DNA of 63,091 nt, from positions 1 through 63,091 of the forward strand of contig JABANN010000138.1 in NCBI GenBank assembly GCA_013115125.1, in the 5' to 3' direction. This DNA is from Perkinsus olseni. Taxonomy: Eukaryota > Perkinsozoa > Perkinsida. Made by a program: the position numbers and the translations under genes. How positions within the stretch are numbered: the first letter of the stretch is position 1; each line of letters begins with the position of its first letter. A model generated the notes under the pieces. That model was not told the origin of the DNA. It worked only from the letters and a program-made list of their open reading frames with translations, and ran no database searches. This document shows positions 34,063 to 50,017 of this stretch, one piece after another.

Positions 34063-35122
34063 ATGCCCTCGGGTCCCACGGTGGAGCCGCTTGTATTGCG
34101 ACTCCGGAAACGGGGCCGAAATTCGTCGCTGGTGCCCAGTGGAGAGGAGTCCTTCCCCTCCGGATTAGGTAAGGACGAGAGGGGATGACTTCCTCACTCC
34201 CTTACAGTCAGCCGTTCCTTTGTAGTTGTACACGAAAACGACGAGGTCGTCGGTGAGCCGACACGTAAGCGCACTCGGGTTTTCAGAAAGGTAAGAGAGA
34301 CTGAGGTCAACACAATGGATTGGTCGTGTCGTTGGTCACATGCGCCAGTCGGCCTTCTCCAGCAGGCGTTCGGTGTAGGTTACAGAAGAGCCAGCCTCTC
34401 TGCCGACCGTTCGATGTTCGGGTGTCCTCGATGTTCATCTTGAGGAACCAGCCAACATCAGACGACCGGCGAAGCGACGAATGTATCGACACCGTACTCG
34501 AACCGCCATCGGAGTCGAGTGAATTTCAGTTCCGATGTAAGCACGAGCTCCTTTGACCATGAAGAAGAGGAGGAGGATGATGACGTAGCTTGCTACTATA
34601 TCGAGGAAGCTCCGAGTTATTCTGGTCCCGAAATGGCCGACGCTGTGGACCTCAGTGAATGGTGGGCGAAAATCGTCGCCAGCCAGGACGGCTCTGTAGG
34701 GGTAGGCCCCTGAAGCGCTGCGCTTCGTGTAACGTCTTTGTTTCAGAGGCTAGCTGCCGAGGGGACGTCAGTAAAGTTGAGCTCAGAGTTGCTACTGGGC
34801 CGACGGGCCATCAATCTGAGCGCCTCTGATGGAGCAGAGCCACGGGAGCAGAATATACTCGACCTGTCTCCAGTTCTCAAGGCACCAACTGTTGGCTATG
34901 TAGGCTCGATTCTCCTCGGATGGACGAGCAAGCAGTCCTCATCAGGTTCCGGCTAGTGAAGTCGAAGGTTTCGAGGGAATCGGCGAGGCGTAGTTTCCAG
35001 GGGTCGTTGACACCGTCGATGTGTCAAGTGTCAGGTTCCGAGCGTACAGTTCTCACGTTACATATCAGACAGAGGAGGAGGACGACGACTGGACCGAGAT
35101 AGAACGGAAGTATTTGAGTTGA
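34063..35122 (+). CDS. Acidic nuclear-type protein, possibly Iwr1/SLC7A6OS-like
   Basis: ATG 34063 leads into VEPLVLRLRKRGRNSSL. After a donor near 34169 a second exon reads RSFVVVHENDEVVGEP, then TRKRTRVFRK. Later exons are acidic (DHEEEEEDDDVACYYIEEAP, near 34557-34615) with DLSEWWAKIVASQDG, and the end reads YQTEEEDDDWTEIERKYLS at TGA 35122. The order (basic Leu-Arg start, KR-rich VFRK, acidic block followed by a Tyr-Tyr-x-Glu segment, acidic Trp-containing tail) resembles Iwr1/SLC7A6OS, which helps import RNA polymerase II. The similarity is weak and the middle exons (34290-34520, 34740-35030) are not resolved. It may be something else. Confidence 0.4.
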
Positions 35123-35408
35123 AGTCTGATCACTACTGTCATCATAACGTACAAAAGTTTCTCACTTCGCCGAATCATGTGTTATTATATTTTCCGCCTT
35201 CATTACCGGGGAAAGAAATTTGTAGGACAGAAGCTTAGCGTGAAAATTTTCTTCCACATATTCCAACTGCGTTCTACACAACTCAACAACCCTCATGGAA
35301 ATCCAAAAATTCCGAGAGGTGTCGATGTTAGTAACGACACGGAGAAGAGTACGCAGACGATACCGAATAAATGGGGCCAAAACAGCATCGAGCACTTACC
35401 AACAGTTT

Positions 35409-36693
<1,285 letters not shown>

Positions 36694-37615
36694 ATGGATA
36701 CCGGAGTAAGTTGCTGAGGAGAAACTCAAGTAATCGCCATGCGGATAAGCGGCTCTTGTTTAGTTATGCGGATTGGCACAACGTGGGTAACCAGATGAAC
36801 GATGTGGATTTGCCCCACGCTGTATCACCATCTAGCAATGCGCCGATCCTGTGTTGTTCCTCGGGTGAAGTACAAAATCCAAGGGAAAGGTACAAAATCC
36901 AAGGAAGTGCGTGCGACAGGGGGCAAAAGCAACAGAAAAAAACCCTGGATTGCGGGTGAAGGCGGGAACGGGAAACCAGAAACCCCTCCCGAAACCCGAC
37001 AGGGCAACCCGATCCCGGAACTGTTACCCAGGTCAACCAGAAACCCGAACTACTGCCCAGGTGATGCAGACCCCTGGACGCTTCCTTGGATTTTGTTCTT
37101 CTCCCTTGGATTTTGGGAATTACCCGTTGTTCCTCACGGGCCGTACGCACCAACATGGATCTTGCGAAAATCCGGGCGCGCGCGAGTTTCGAATTTCTAC
37201 TCGAAAGCCGACTCAGGTTCGATCCCCGCATCTCTCCATCGCGGAGTGGCTCCTCTATCTGCGAATTCTATTGACCCATCTTCCGAAGTTCTGCCAGACG
37301 GGTGTTTGCGTAGTCAGCATCCAGCTTGGAGTGAACATAACTGCAGCGCCGAGGGTCATTTGAGAAGATATGTCGGGCACGTTGTGTGGAGACGAAGGAT
37401 AGTGGGCGTTGTGATCGGTACAGTGGGCGAGGGACGGACGAGTCATGGGTGGCAGTGGTCGACTAGATGGGCCTGCTGCTGCGCGTGCTCTAATTACCTC
37501 TATAATGAGCACTCTGTTGTCGGCCGTGGTAGAACGGGAATGGTACGTAGAAACCGGGTTGTCTGGCTGCCCTTGATGATGCCTGCATGCATGAAGTAGT
37601 TTGTATCTCCCTTGC
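36694..37615. other. Divergent intergenic region with foldback
   Basis: This separates minus-strand THI4 from the plus-strand glycosyltransferase gene and should contain both promoters. Many frames are open, because the middle part is GC-rich, but none is convincing. The foldback repeat at 36873-37115 is listed separately. Confidence 0.5.
36873..37115. repeat. Foldback inverted repeat (35-nt arms)
   Basis: The left arm 36873-36907 and right arm 37081-37115 are reverse complements at 32 of 35 positions. Each arm itself holds two copies of ACAAAATCCAAGG. The 173-nt spacer is rich in AACCAGAAACCC-like runs. The shape fits a small foldback or MITE-type element, or a strong hairpin in a transcript. 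Confidence 0.85.
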
Positions 37616-40004
37616 ATGCACCTTTCATCACCATGGGCCGCTGTGCTAGTCCTATTTCTCGCTGCCGCGGTGGAGTCCGATGATCGCTATGACGGTCTTT
37701 GCGAGGAGATGCTAGTGCTGGCCGGGAAGGCCTCCCAGGCCGCCGCTCAGTCTCGTTTTGAGGAGGCTTTCGGTGAGAGCGCGCACTTCGTCCATCCTTC
37801 GCGCATTGTACTTCGCCCGCATTTCGGCAACGCTGTCGTACCTAGGCAGCAGCGATGCTCTCAGGGCTGCTACAGAAGGTCCGAGACTTGTACTTGGAGG
37901 CGGCCGCACTGGAGCCGGATGATCCCCAAGCTCACATGACCATGGCCAACCTCGAGCTCAATGCCAACTACATGGACAGAAGCCTGGCGTTGTGGGAGGT
38001 AGTCGGGAGAGGTTGGAGATTTCTACGGAGATCCGTGGCTGGGTAGGAGGCGAGGCGGGCTGTTGAAAAGTCTGAGGGGTCGACGCTGTCCAGCGTGGAA
38101 GCTCAGCGGCTGAGAGAACACATACACGAGCGCAGCAGAATCGCAGAGATCGGGAAAGTAGTAACTGGTGGCGAGCCTCGGTCATCAAGGTATCGGCCGA
38201 CCTTTACGAGATCGGGTGGTGCTCCTCTTGGCCGATGGAACCGTGGAAGCCCGCTTGGTAGGTGTCCATGGAGCGGGACAGGGTTTATAAGGACGGTCAA
38301 GGTAACATCACACGGAGCATCGAGTTGGCGAGAAGACAAGTCGAGCTTGTCCCGGAGCATCCTACCTATCTGCACGACCTTGGTAAGGTTCTAGGGCTGC
38401 TAGATGAATGAACCACTTTTCAAGCACGCAGCCGCCGGCACTTGCTCCGACAGTTAGAAAGTCTAGCGTTTGCTATTCACAGGAGCTGCCTGCTAGGCAC
38501 AATGTATATGATGCTTTCGGAGGTCGATCCTGACGTCGCGTGGCCGATGGCGGTTAAGTACTTGAGGGAGGCTCAGACAGCCGCCATTCGACGAGCCAGT
38601 CCAGTACTCCGATGTGCTGTTGAAGGTAGTTCGGTAGAACTAGATGGCAGGGGTTTGATATTCGGAACTCATGGCCGTCGGATATTGTGACTGGCTCTTT
38701 AGGCCGCATAGGGGAAGTAGTCGAGGAAGGCAAGTTGACGCTCTCTGAGGTTGAGCTGATGGGTGGTGACGCTGTTATGTTCCATAGGCCCAGCTGCACA
38801 TTGACGATGTAGTATAGGGCAAATGGAGAGGCCTGTGGGGGAATTGGAAGTCTTCAGGGTCTCGGCACATCTGTATCTCAATCTTGCCCAAAATCTTCCC
38901 TTTGCGGATCCAGTCCACGGAACAGCGGCTCCAGCTATGGAAAAGCGGCCAAGGATTTACAAGGGAAAGGTGATCGTCGTGGTGCGAAAAGCTCTGTGGA
39001 CCGCATTCATCCGGCACCCCGCGTGTCTTGCTGTTGGTTCTGGTCTCGCACCAGTCGGCTGCAGCGAATTCCGGCCGAGCAGACATCTGTGAATGTCTTA
39101 GCCGGCGGCCCCGGTCGTCCATTAGGTATTCGTTACAGTAGGATACCGGTCTACGATGTTCTATCATTTCCTGCTGGAGTCCCTAGCGCGGCTTGTAGCC
39201 ATGCAGGACATCAGGGCTACTACTCACCCTCAGGTGAGTGGCCTTCGTAATTTACGCTCAATATGATGCTGCGCGCAGATACTCCTGCCCTGGGCGCCCT
39301 TTGTTGACGAGTTCACTGACATCGTGTTGAAAGGACTAGGCATCGAGAATGCTAGGAAAGTTTATTACCCGACAGAAGGCTCCAGGCAGGCCCGAGCGCG
39401 CTTGTCAGAGGTGGTCACATACTCCTGGCCTACGGTGGCCGATCAATCCTATGGTCTGCCTCTCCACTGTATAACTCCAAGTCACTTGCTGCGTGAACTG
39501 CGAGGTGCTATGGTTCGGGGAGCTGGCGGCGTGAACGGGGAGGCCTCGGAAGTTCCTTTGGTTTTGTGGATCGTGCGAAAGGCTTCTCGAGACGAAACTA
39601 GGATATTGAAAAATGAACGACAGCTTGTGGCAGCTCTCCGGAAGATAGGCGGGATTGATGTGAGAGAATTCGACGGGGCAGAGGCGGCGGCCGAAGACGC
39701 CGTGGCGCTGTTTTCAAGGGCAGCAGTGGTGGTTGGTGTCCACGGGGCGGGCCTCTCTAATATCCTGTTCTGTGAAGAGGGAGCTGCGGTGGTTGAGCTG
39801 GGCTTTGCTAACCCTCTTGTATGGCACTACATGTACATCGCGAAGGCTCTGGGATTGCGGTATGAGCGTGTGCTGCTAGATGGAGCCGGCCAGGACGAGC
39901 GGGCCATGGGCAAGAAGAAAGTGTCCGTTAATGTCGAGGCTGCCGTGGGCGCAGTACGTAGGGCTCTGGGGGACATGGGGAGAGTAGTTCATGATGAAAT
40001 GTGA
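37616..40004 (+). CDS. Secretory-pathway TPR protein with GT61-type glycosyltransferase domain
   Basis: ATG 37616 opens a signal peptide (MHLSSPWAAVLVLFLAAAVE). TPR-like helices follow: AAALEPDDPQAHMTMANLEL near 37900 and RRQVELVPEHPTYLHDLGKV near 38330. The C-terminal half (about 39290-40004) matches glycosyltransferase family 61: LPLHCITPSHLLRELR, VLWIVRKASRDETRILKNE, then AVVVGVHGAGLSNILFCEEG and AAVVELGFANPLVWHYMYI, the conserved GVHGAGL signature. GT61 members transfer xylose or GlcNAc to glycans or proteins in ER/Golgi; the substrate here is unknown. Many short introns cut 37770-39290, where some exons are not placed. Stop TGA is at 40004. Confidence 0.75.
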
Positions 40005-40135
40005 AGTCCGCATGACGATCCTTGATGCAGTTGGTGGCCAGACTCTCCTATGGCTTCTTGTCATTTTCCATTGCGAACTGCTCGTCCTGCTTTCTGCTGG
40101 GTAGCATGTTTTAGTACTCTTCTGCGTCGAGTTGA

Positions 40136-42848
<2,713 letters not shown>

Positions 42849-43092
42849 TATGTGGTTCCCAGGTCGTGGCGGTCGTCGGCGATGATCAGGGGTCGAGTGA
42901 CTCTCGCTGTGTTTGTGGTTGTGCCTTCGCCCTCCCCTTCTAGGGGAGTGGCTGTCACCAGTACCAGTTTAACATTGCTACAAGAACTTCACTTCCTTCA
43001 CTTGTCTTCAACATCCTCCAACCTTTGCGTTGGGCTTACCTGGGGCCTGTCTGTGTGATGATAATTACAGTTATTGCTCTTCTTTTCGCAAG

Positions 43093-44295
43093 ATGTCGGT
43101 GACTCTGCGTGTCGACAGCGATGATGACGATGATGACTTCGTCATGAGGTTCGTCAGTGACCGGCTGAAGGCTAAGGCGCGGGCGGAAGGTGAGCACCAG
43201 TGTGGGGAAGAGGCTCAATCCAGCAGGGCAACCCTATAGGGCATTCGTGCGTGTACTGGTTGGGGAAGATTATCCGCGTCTATTGGGTTCAGCTTGTGCG
43301 CAATGCAGCTCGTCCATGCATCGATGGGGTTTCTCGTCTCAGATTCTTCGAAGAAACCTCGGCCGGGCGTGGTCAAGAGTCCTGAAGAAACAGGAAATGA
43401 GTTCTTTAACGGACTCGACTTGGCTAAGGCGACCACACGGCAACCCCCTCGAACGTTCGCCTCGTCTGATCACACTAGTGAGAGCTCCGCCATTACCCTG
43501 GCAGGGTTGAACACGATGGCTAAGGCGGGTGGGTCGTAGGGAGGGAATGCCTCACAGTTGAGCGTGACATGAGGTGTGTCCTTCACTAGGTGACTGGAAC
43601 GTCGACCCTGAGGAGGTCATCGGAGATAACGCTACTAAGCCCTTGCCTTCGCGAGATCCCCTGGCTCTCAACAGCGCGGCACCAGATGTCGTACAGGCTG
43701 TTGCCGAAAGGTGAGATGCTGTGCGGTCGAGTCCCTTAGAGTCGTCTTTGATGTGCAGGAAGGAGGCCAAGCGAGAGAAGGACGAACGCCTTGATGGGTG
43801 GTTCGGCTTGCCGCGGCAGCAACTGACACCTCAGATGAAGAATGAACTCAGGGTATGTCGAGTTGCAGGCATGCTTAGCTAGAGATGCTGCTGGCGTGTC
43901 AGATACTCAAGTTGAAGCCGTATATGGACCCGAAGAAGTTCATGAAGCGACTGGACAGCAAGAAGCTGCCCACCCACTTCCATGTGGGCGTTGAAGTCGG
44001 GGGCGGCAAGGTCAGGGCAGGAGGCGGCGCAGAGAGCCAAGCGGCAGGAACCTACAACAAGACATCTCGAGGTGGGTCCTGTAGCTAGAGGTGTCAGAAA
44101 GTACCTTATGGTCCCTCCAATGGTGTGTCAGGCTCTGGGGTCTCACTGCTATCGGATGCCCTTAAGGACTCGACGGTCCAGGCATGGACTCGTCGTCGTC
44201 TTAGTGAGGCTCAAACCTTGGCCAAGCTGCGGGCACCGTACAAGGTCAAGCGAAAGAGCAAAGCGGCGAAGAACAGCTGGAAGAAAAGAAGATGA
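43093..44295 (+). CDS. FCF2: FCF2-type rRNA-processing factor
   Basis: FCF2 (TDIF2/DNTTIP2 in animals) acts in early small-subunit pre-rRNA processing in the nucleolus. ATG 43093 gives MSVTLRVDSDDDDDDFVMRF, an acidic N-terminus. The diagnostic block begins near 43757: KREKDERLDGWFGLPRQQLT with PQMKNELR, then after an intron LKLKPYMDPKKFMKRLDSKK and LPTHFHVGVEVGG. This matches the family's DWFGLP, the DPKRHYKK-like segment and the KLPKYFQVG-like segment. The final exon reads VQAWTRRRLSEAQTLAKLRA, then KVKRKSKAAKNSWKKRR, the basic tail, and stops at TGA 44295. Exons between 43240 and 43750 are Ser/Thr-rich and less certain. Confidence 0.8.
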
Positions 44296-44591
44296 TTGTC
44301 TTCCGATGTTTGATCCCTTCATCATCTCCTACCACGTTTCACTGCCCAGTTCTGAGCGCCTTGTGTTCGTCAAGCAAGCGGAGCCAGCCTTGTTGTCAGC
44401 GCGTGGTTAATCTCGCTCGCCCTAAAATAGCGGATGCCGAGAGTCCGCTCCGCGTTGGTCGAACGTTCTGCATTCCGTGGGTGCCCTGACTAAAATCGGC
44501 ATCGGGTCGTGAGAAGAGGGCTGAACCTCCTGGTGAGTGCCTGGGTTCTGATAGGCTTCCATCGTCGACCCAGGGCGGGAGCGGGCGGCGA

Positions 44592-45570
44592 ATGTGCGAC
44601 CAGAAGGACAGGTTGAGTTTCATTCAAGCAGCAGTGTCTTGGCAGTTAACGCAGTATAAGACGTTAAATGCAGTACATCATTCTCTACTATCTCTCCGCG
44701 GCTTGCTCGACTCTTGCCCTCCGCCGACGAGGATCGGAATATCAGCTGGCAGACCTAGTAGAGCTCGGCATCTCGACCGCGCGGCCCAGCTATCATCTTG
44801 CTCTGTTTATTTAGGTTACGGCAACATCGAAGATTCTGAACGCCTTGGAAGAAACTGAGCAGACGATGGACAGGAGCGTCATGGTAATCAGCACAATAAA
44901 AGGTATCCCAAACCATCCTCTCCTCTCCTTCAGGCGGCCTTAGCGCAGTGGCCACTGATTCCGGGGACAGTCGAGGCACCTCCAGGCAGTACTGGCTCTC
45001 TGTAAGCCACTCTACTAGTGCTCAGTCGTTGAGGGTAGTCTGCTGCACTTTTCAGGAGAGGAAGCCTTGCCACTGTGAAGGCAGTGAATCACGGCACTCC
45101 TCTGCCGTTTGCCCAGACTTTGCTCAACGTCATAATTTCCTTGATTATGTCAGCTTTCGTTCTAACCGCTGCCGTGGTGGGTTACGAATACATTCGTGAG
45201 CGGCCTGAACCTGCTCTTCTTTGCAGGTCGTGTATCGGCACGCAGTAGCAGGGTGGTTGAAGAAACTGTCGGCTCGGCGATTCCTGAGTCCTGTCCTTCG
45301 GGGTGTTCATGTGAGTTGTCTTGCGCTCGCTTCTCGGAGAGCTATCACAAGCTTTACTCGGGGTATTGAAATCTGTTTCAGAAACCCACAAGAGCGTCCA
45401 GGAGTAGCGGAGAGTCGACCACCCAGGGTCGTGAGCCAGCGCCGACTTTAATAGCGGCGCCCTCGGTGTCTGGCGCGTTGAGCAACGCCATTCTGGCGAA
45501 GGCGCCAGAGTCAGATTCAGACAACGCGAGCACTACCGACGAGGAGTCGTCGCCGGAGAGCTGCCATTGA
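44592..45570 (+). CDS. Single-pass membrane protein, unknown (possibly SNARE-like)
   Basis: Exons seen: ATSKILNALEETEQTMDRSV near 44830, AALAQWPLIPGTVEAPP near 44935, and GTPLPFAQTLLNVII, which runs into SLIMSAFVLTAAVVGYEYI, a clear membrane helix near 45115-45195. The last exon, KPTRASRSSGESTTQGREPA, is Ser/Thr-rich and stops at TGA 45570. A helix followed by a C-terminal membrane segment could suit a SNARE or tether such as SEC20, but a 100-residue tail after the membrane helix argues against it. Start not fixed; an ATG lies at 44592. Confidence 0.4.
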
Positions 45571-45792
45571 TTAATACCGTGATACCTTTCTCCGTGTCTA
45601 TGACACGATCGTTGTTGTAATGGCCGATGCCATGATGACACTTTGCTGTACATTCTCATACATGACGACGCTCTTGAATCTTGAGCTTGAACAGCCGTAA
45701 AGGGAACACAGAGTGTTGTGTTCTGTGAGTTGGGGAAGGTGTGGTAGAGCGCGGACGCACGGATAGACCTGTTCAAGAATATGGTGCTCTGA

Positions 45793-48700
45793 ATGATCTT
45801 TCAACAAACACCACTGCAAGTGGAGCCCGAGGAGAGGCTGTGCGAGGTCATTGCTGGCATAGCTCGAGCATCACTCAGGGCCGAGCAAGTGAGAGGAGTA
45901 CGAGAACAAGGCCGTGATGCCAAATCACCTTCTCAGACACTGCTTCGCGCGTTGGAAGACGAAGCGTCGTTGCTGAATCCGGAAGGAGAGAGTTCTCATG
46001 AAAGGGCAACTGCAGCCTTGGTGAAGGTGAGGGCGGTGCCTGGGTATAACCCTCCGATAATAGAAACCAAGGTTGTCGATATTTTCGTGGACTCGCAGAG
46101 CCTCGCTAGCCGGCCTGTTGAACTCTGTTCAATTGCTTGTTGGCAGCAAGTAAAAGAACAGAGTTCACTTACTGATACTTTTCAACAAGTTGTTGCCCTC
46201 ATAGATGAGTACGCAATTGGCGCTAGGCCTTGGTGGCATGGGCGACTTCCTGGAGATCATCACTGATGCTGCTCCCGGTAAAGTGGCATTAACCACTATG
46301 CAGAGTATGTGCATGACCCTTAGAGAGCTCACAGCGGCGTTGGCGGAAGGTGGGGCGGGCGCACCTTGGGTGGAAGCAGGGCTCTGTCGTCAGGTGCTGC
46401 CGAGGCTCGACCCGTGATCCACGATATGGACCCTACTGAGCTCCATGCTCAGCTGCTCCACCCTGAGGCTCCGGAAGGGAAAGGGGTCCGCTCTGAAAGG
46501 AAGATGAGTGCTCTCACTACTGATACTCCGACTTCCAGCCTTAACATCAGGTGACGAGCCGCTCACCTGGTGGGCAGGGGGAAGGCTCACGCTGTCGTTT
46601 TTTAGTGTGCCACTGCCTCCGATCTACGTCTCTGATTGCGCGCTGCTCGGAGCCAACGTGGCCGGTGCGACCGAAGATCGGCAGTTCTCAGCGGCCCTCG
46701 ATGACCGTATTAACGAGCTGGAACGGACACTACAGCGTGAGGGATTGCTCCTGCGAGAGCTGACCTCTGAGCGTCTGAGAAAGGCTGATAAGGAGACACC
46801 CGGTGAGGACGGGGTCTTCGCAAGCCCGCCGCTTCAACGGTCTACTCACGCATGTTGCCAATGAGATGCTCTTGGTTTGATCATCTCGCGGCCCCCGCCC
46901 CCCCCCCCCGGGGCCCCGGGGGGGGCCCCCCCCCCCCCCCCCCGCCCCCTGCCCGGCCCCCCCCCCCCCCAGCCCCCCCGCCGATAAAATGATTACCTCA
47001 CCCACCCGGGGCAGCCCGGGGTATTTTTGTGGATCAANNNNNNNNNNCGGGGGTGGGGGGGGTTTTCCCCCCCCCCGCGCCACCACGGGTAAACCCCCCC
47101 TTTTCCAATATTTTTTTTTTTTTTTTTAATCCCCCCCCCCCCCCCCCCCCCCCCCCGGGGCCCGGGGCCGCTCCAGAGATTTCTGGGACGGTCGCTGCGA
47201 AATTGAGCATCGCGCTCTACGCACTGAGCGTATCCTGCCCGACTCGGTTGCTCTGCCGGGTTGGATGAGTCGCCTGTCAGAAGCCCCTAAGCGGCTTACT
47301 CTACCACAGGCGATGTGCTATCCCGAGTCTGTCGAGCTCCAGCTCACCGCTCGGACGAACAGCGAGTTCGAAGTGGACGGAACGCTCCTATCGGACGGAG
47401 AGCTGCGGGACCGCTGGGCCTCAGTTTGCGGTGGTCGGAGAAGTTGCGAGGGCATGTCGAGCGCGTCCACAATCGAAGGCTCTTCTTTGCGGGATATTGG
47501 CGCCCTTATCGAGCTACACCGGGCCAAAGATCAGCGAGTAAGTCCTCGCAGGTCCGCAGCTTTACCACTGCTTCTCGACGTAGGCGTATGAACGTCGAGA
47601 AGAGTTCTTCTGGCCGCAGTCGAAGCGCCGGGGCTGTCAAAATAGGAAAGCCGCGGGCGAGCGAGGCATGGTGGTATCGGAGCAAGAATCTTCCATCATC
47701 AGCAGCGAATCTAACCATTCACGGCGGAGGGCTGAACGGAGAGCTACGGAGCCAAGGGGTCGACGCCGTTCTTGGATGAGGAGCGTGCTGCTATGCGGCA
47801 CAGCCGGTGACGCTGGGGGGGATAGGAGAAGGAAAGGCCGATGTCCTTGCGGTGGCAGCAGGGTCCTCGACTCCCCAGCTGGGGGCGGAGCATGATCCAC
47901 ATGTAACTGTAGGGGTGTTGTGATCATCTTACTACTAATACCATTATGCATGCTCTCGTATCCGCGTCCACTACCGCAGTAATTCAGTATCTAGCCTGAG
48001 ATGGCAGGAGGAGGCCTCCTAAGACAATTTCATCATCCCTTGCCTCGCGTCGAGTTGTTACTATGGGGTCGATGTCGCTTCCCTTTCTTCTGCTAGAACT
48101 CCCCTCCCTCGTGCTGCTGTTGGTGATGAGTTCAAGTGAACGGCCTTTAGAGTGCCTAGTACGGCAAAGCGGGATGTCGTATGCTTCTACACCTACCCCC
48201 TCCCTTGAAGGTGGGCAGCCGGTTGGATCCGTATTGGGTATCTGGCTCTCAGGCTACCGACAGAGACCCATCATTCAGACCGTTCTTGATGGGTCCAGCA
48301 GTCTTGCCGGCTCTCCGAGCTCACGACACCAGCACCAGCAACAGAGTGGAGGCTTCGAAGTGATACGTACGCCTCGCAAACCTTCTACCAACGAGACTCT
48401 GGTTACTCAAGCCCTGCTCAGGCGTCGCCGGATACAGCGCCGGAAAGCGATGTAGAAACACGGTCGCCCCCAGCGAGGTGGTTCGTCAAACACCGAAATG
48501 AAGCTGGGGTCTTCGTCCAGCGAGTAGAAGATGGAGATGCCCAGGTGAGGCTTGAAAGGCTCACTAAGGAGCCCAGAAGGGAGGGTGCTACCAGAGGAGG
48601 CGACTCAATCACAGAAGGGCACTTGAGGAACCATCTTGCTAAGTACTCAGCTGGCCTGCGGCTGGGCCTCTCGCCTGGGAGCTATGGGGCTTTCCTGGCT

Positions 48701-50017
48701 ATCAGGGTATCGGGTCGTCTGGCCGGGGCTAAGTCCGAGGAGGAGCTGCGTGCAGCAGTGGCGTCTGTAACGGAGGCTGGGATAGGGTGGATGGAGGGGG
48801 TGCAGACGGCTCTCACAACAGCTGAGGAGACGCTCAGGAAGATACAGCGCGTGCGCCTGTGAGCCGGGCTGCAACCACGTTGGGGAAAGGGAGAGAACCT
48901 TCGGAAATTCCGTTGCAACATGGAGTTATTCTCGACAGGGCCAGACGTACTGGTTGTCGCCTTGCGGACTGGAAGATTCCCTTCATTCCCAAGCTCTTGT
49001 ACTCGCAATTATTAGAGACCTTCGAGAGGCTTCCCATTTCGGAGGGATATACGAGATGGGAGAGGCTCTCACGGCCGCGGGAAGTCTCTGGGAGCCGGCA
49101 CTGGATGATCGTGCGTTTAACGAACTCGTCCAGTGCGCGCGGGAGAAGCTTGGAAGGCTCACGGACGAGCGGCGGGAGGTAGTAGCTCTATGACCTGTAA
49201 TGACATGAAGGGCAGTTGCGATGTGGTAGATAGCGCAGCAGTATGTGTCGGAAGCGAAGCGATTGTCGAGCACCATGGCAGCCATCCCTGCCTGGTTTCT
49301 CTTGAAGGACGCCCTCGCCAGACTCCGGCAGACAGGGGCATCATCAGAAATCCTTATGGAAGCGGAGAGTGTAGGAACGGCCCTCCAGGGGATGCTCGAA
49401 AGACGCAGACGTGGCATGTATTGAATGGCCCAAGGGAACGCTTCCGGAAATCTGTGGTTCGGGGGACGGTGTGTGTCCTGCCTCCGACCAGGGCAGGTTG
49501 AGTGTAGTACTGGTCGTGTCAGGCGATGGAGGTGGTGTCCGATGGTTCGCTGAACATAAGCAGGAAGCAAGTGCGGATACTGACCATCTCATCATACCTC
49601 CGCGGCTCTCCCTTTTGGTACAGGTGCAAGCCGCAGCGGCCGAACTGATGAAGGACGACGCCACGCAAAGAGCCGTGCTTCAATGCGATCAGTGGCTCGA
49701 CACAAATCGTGAGTGGAACAGGGGGCTTAGAACAGGGCGATAGCGGTACCCCAGATGCCACTCTGCGGGAGAGGTCTATTGTCGAGCTGCGCGTTGCGCA
49801 GCTACGGAGCAAAGCCATCAGACGTCTGCGCTCCGCGATCGAAAGGCATCTCTGGGGTTACGCTGAAGGCGACTGCGCCATCGCCCATGCAGTAGAGGAC
49901 GCAAGGGACGTTGGTAGTAGCCTTGGCAGCAGAAGCAGCAGCAATGGTGGCTCTGGTCAAAAACGTTATCTGTCGTCAATATCTGCCACAGTGAATCAGC
50001 CGTCATCAGCGTCATAA
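45793..50017 (+). CDS. Long helical protein, unknown; interrupted by a low-quality patch
   Basis: A chain of plus-strand exons has a consistent style: long, charged, Leu/Ala-rich helices. Examples are EERLCEVIAGIARASLRAEQ (45825), GDFLEIITDAAPGK (46245), LDDRINELERTLQREGLLL (46698), RLTLPQAMCYPESVELQL (47290), AYERREEFFWPQSKRRG (47585) and SPGSYGAFLAIRVSGRLAG (48672). Later exons read LVLAIIRDLREASHFGGIY (48985), AAIPAWFLLKDALARLRQTG (49280) and VELRVAQLRSKAIRRLRSAI (49785). The end is Ser-rich and stops at TAA 50017. I recognise no family. Tether, scaffold and cytoskeletal proteins fit such a pattern. It could be two or three genes, with possible breaks near 47900-48060 and 48862. Start ATG 45793 is a guess. 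Confidence 0.4.
46893..47160. other. Assembly gap and low-quality homopolymer tract
   Basis: Ten N (47038-47047) sit in a tract of almost pure C or G runs plus a T run. Nothing like it occurs elsewhere in the window. This looks like failed consensus around a scaffold gap rather than biology. Exons of the long helical gene are probably missing here. Confidence 0.9.

Noticed and set aside
36764-37363. Several open frames of 80-265 codons in the THI4/glycosyltransferase spacer
   Set aside because: They overlap each other on both strands, cross the foldback repeat and show no domain, so they look like chance frames in GC-rich DNA.
46893-47160. G-quadruplex or C-rich regulatory tract
   Set aside because: The pattern of homopolymers around N characters is better explained by failed assembly.
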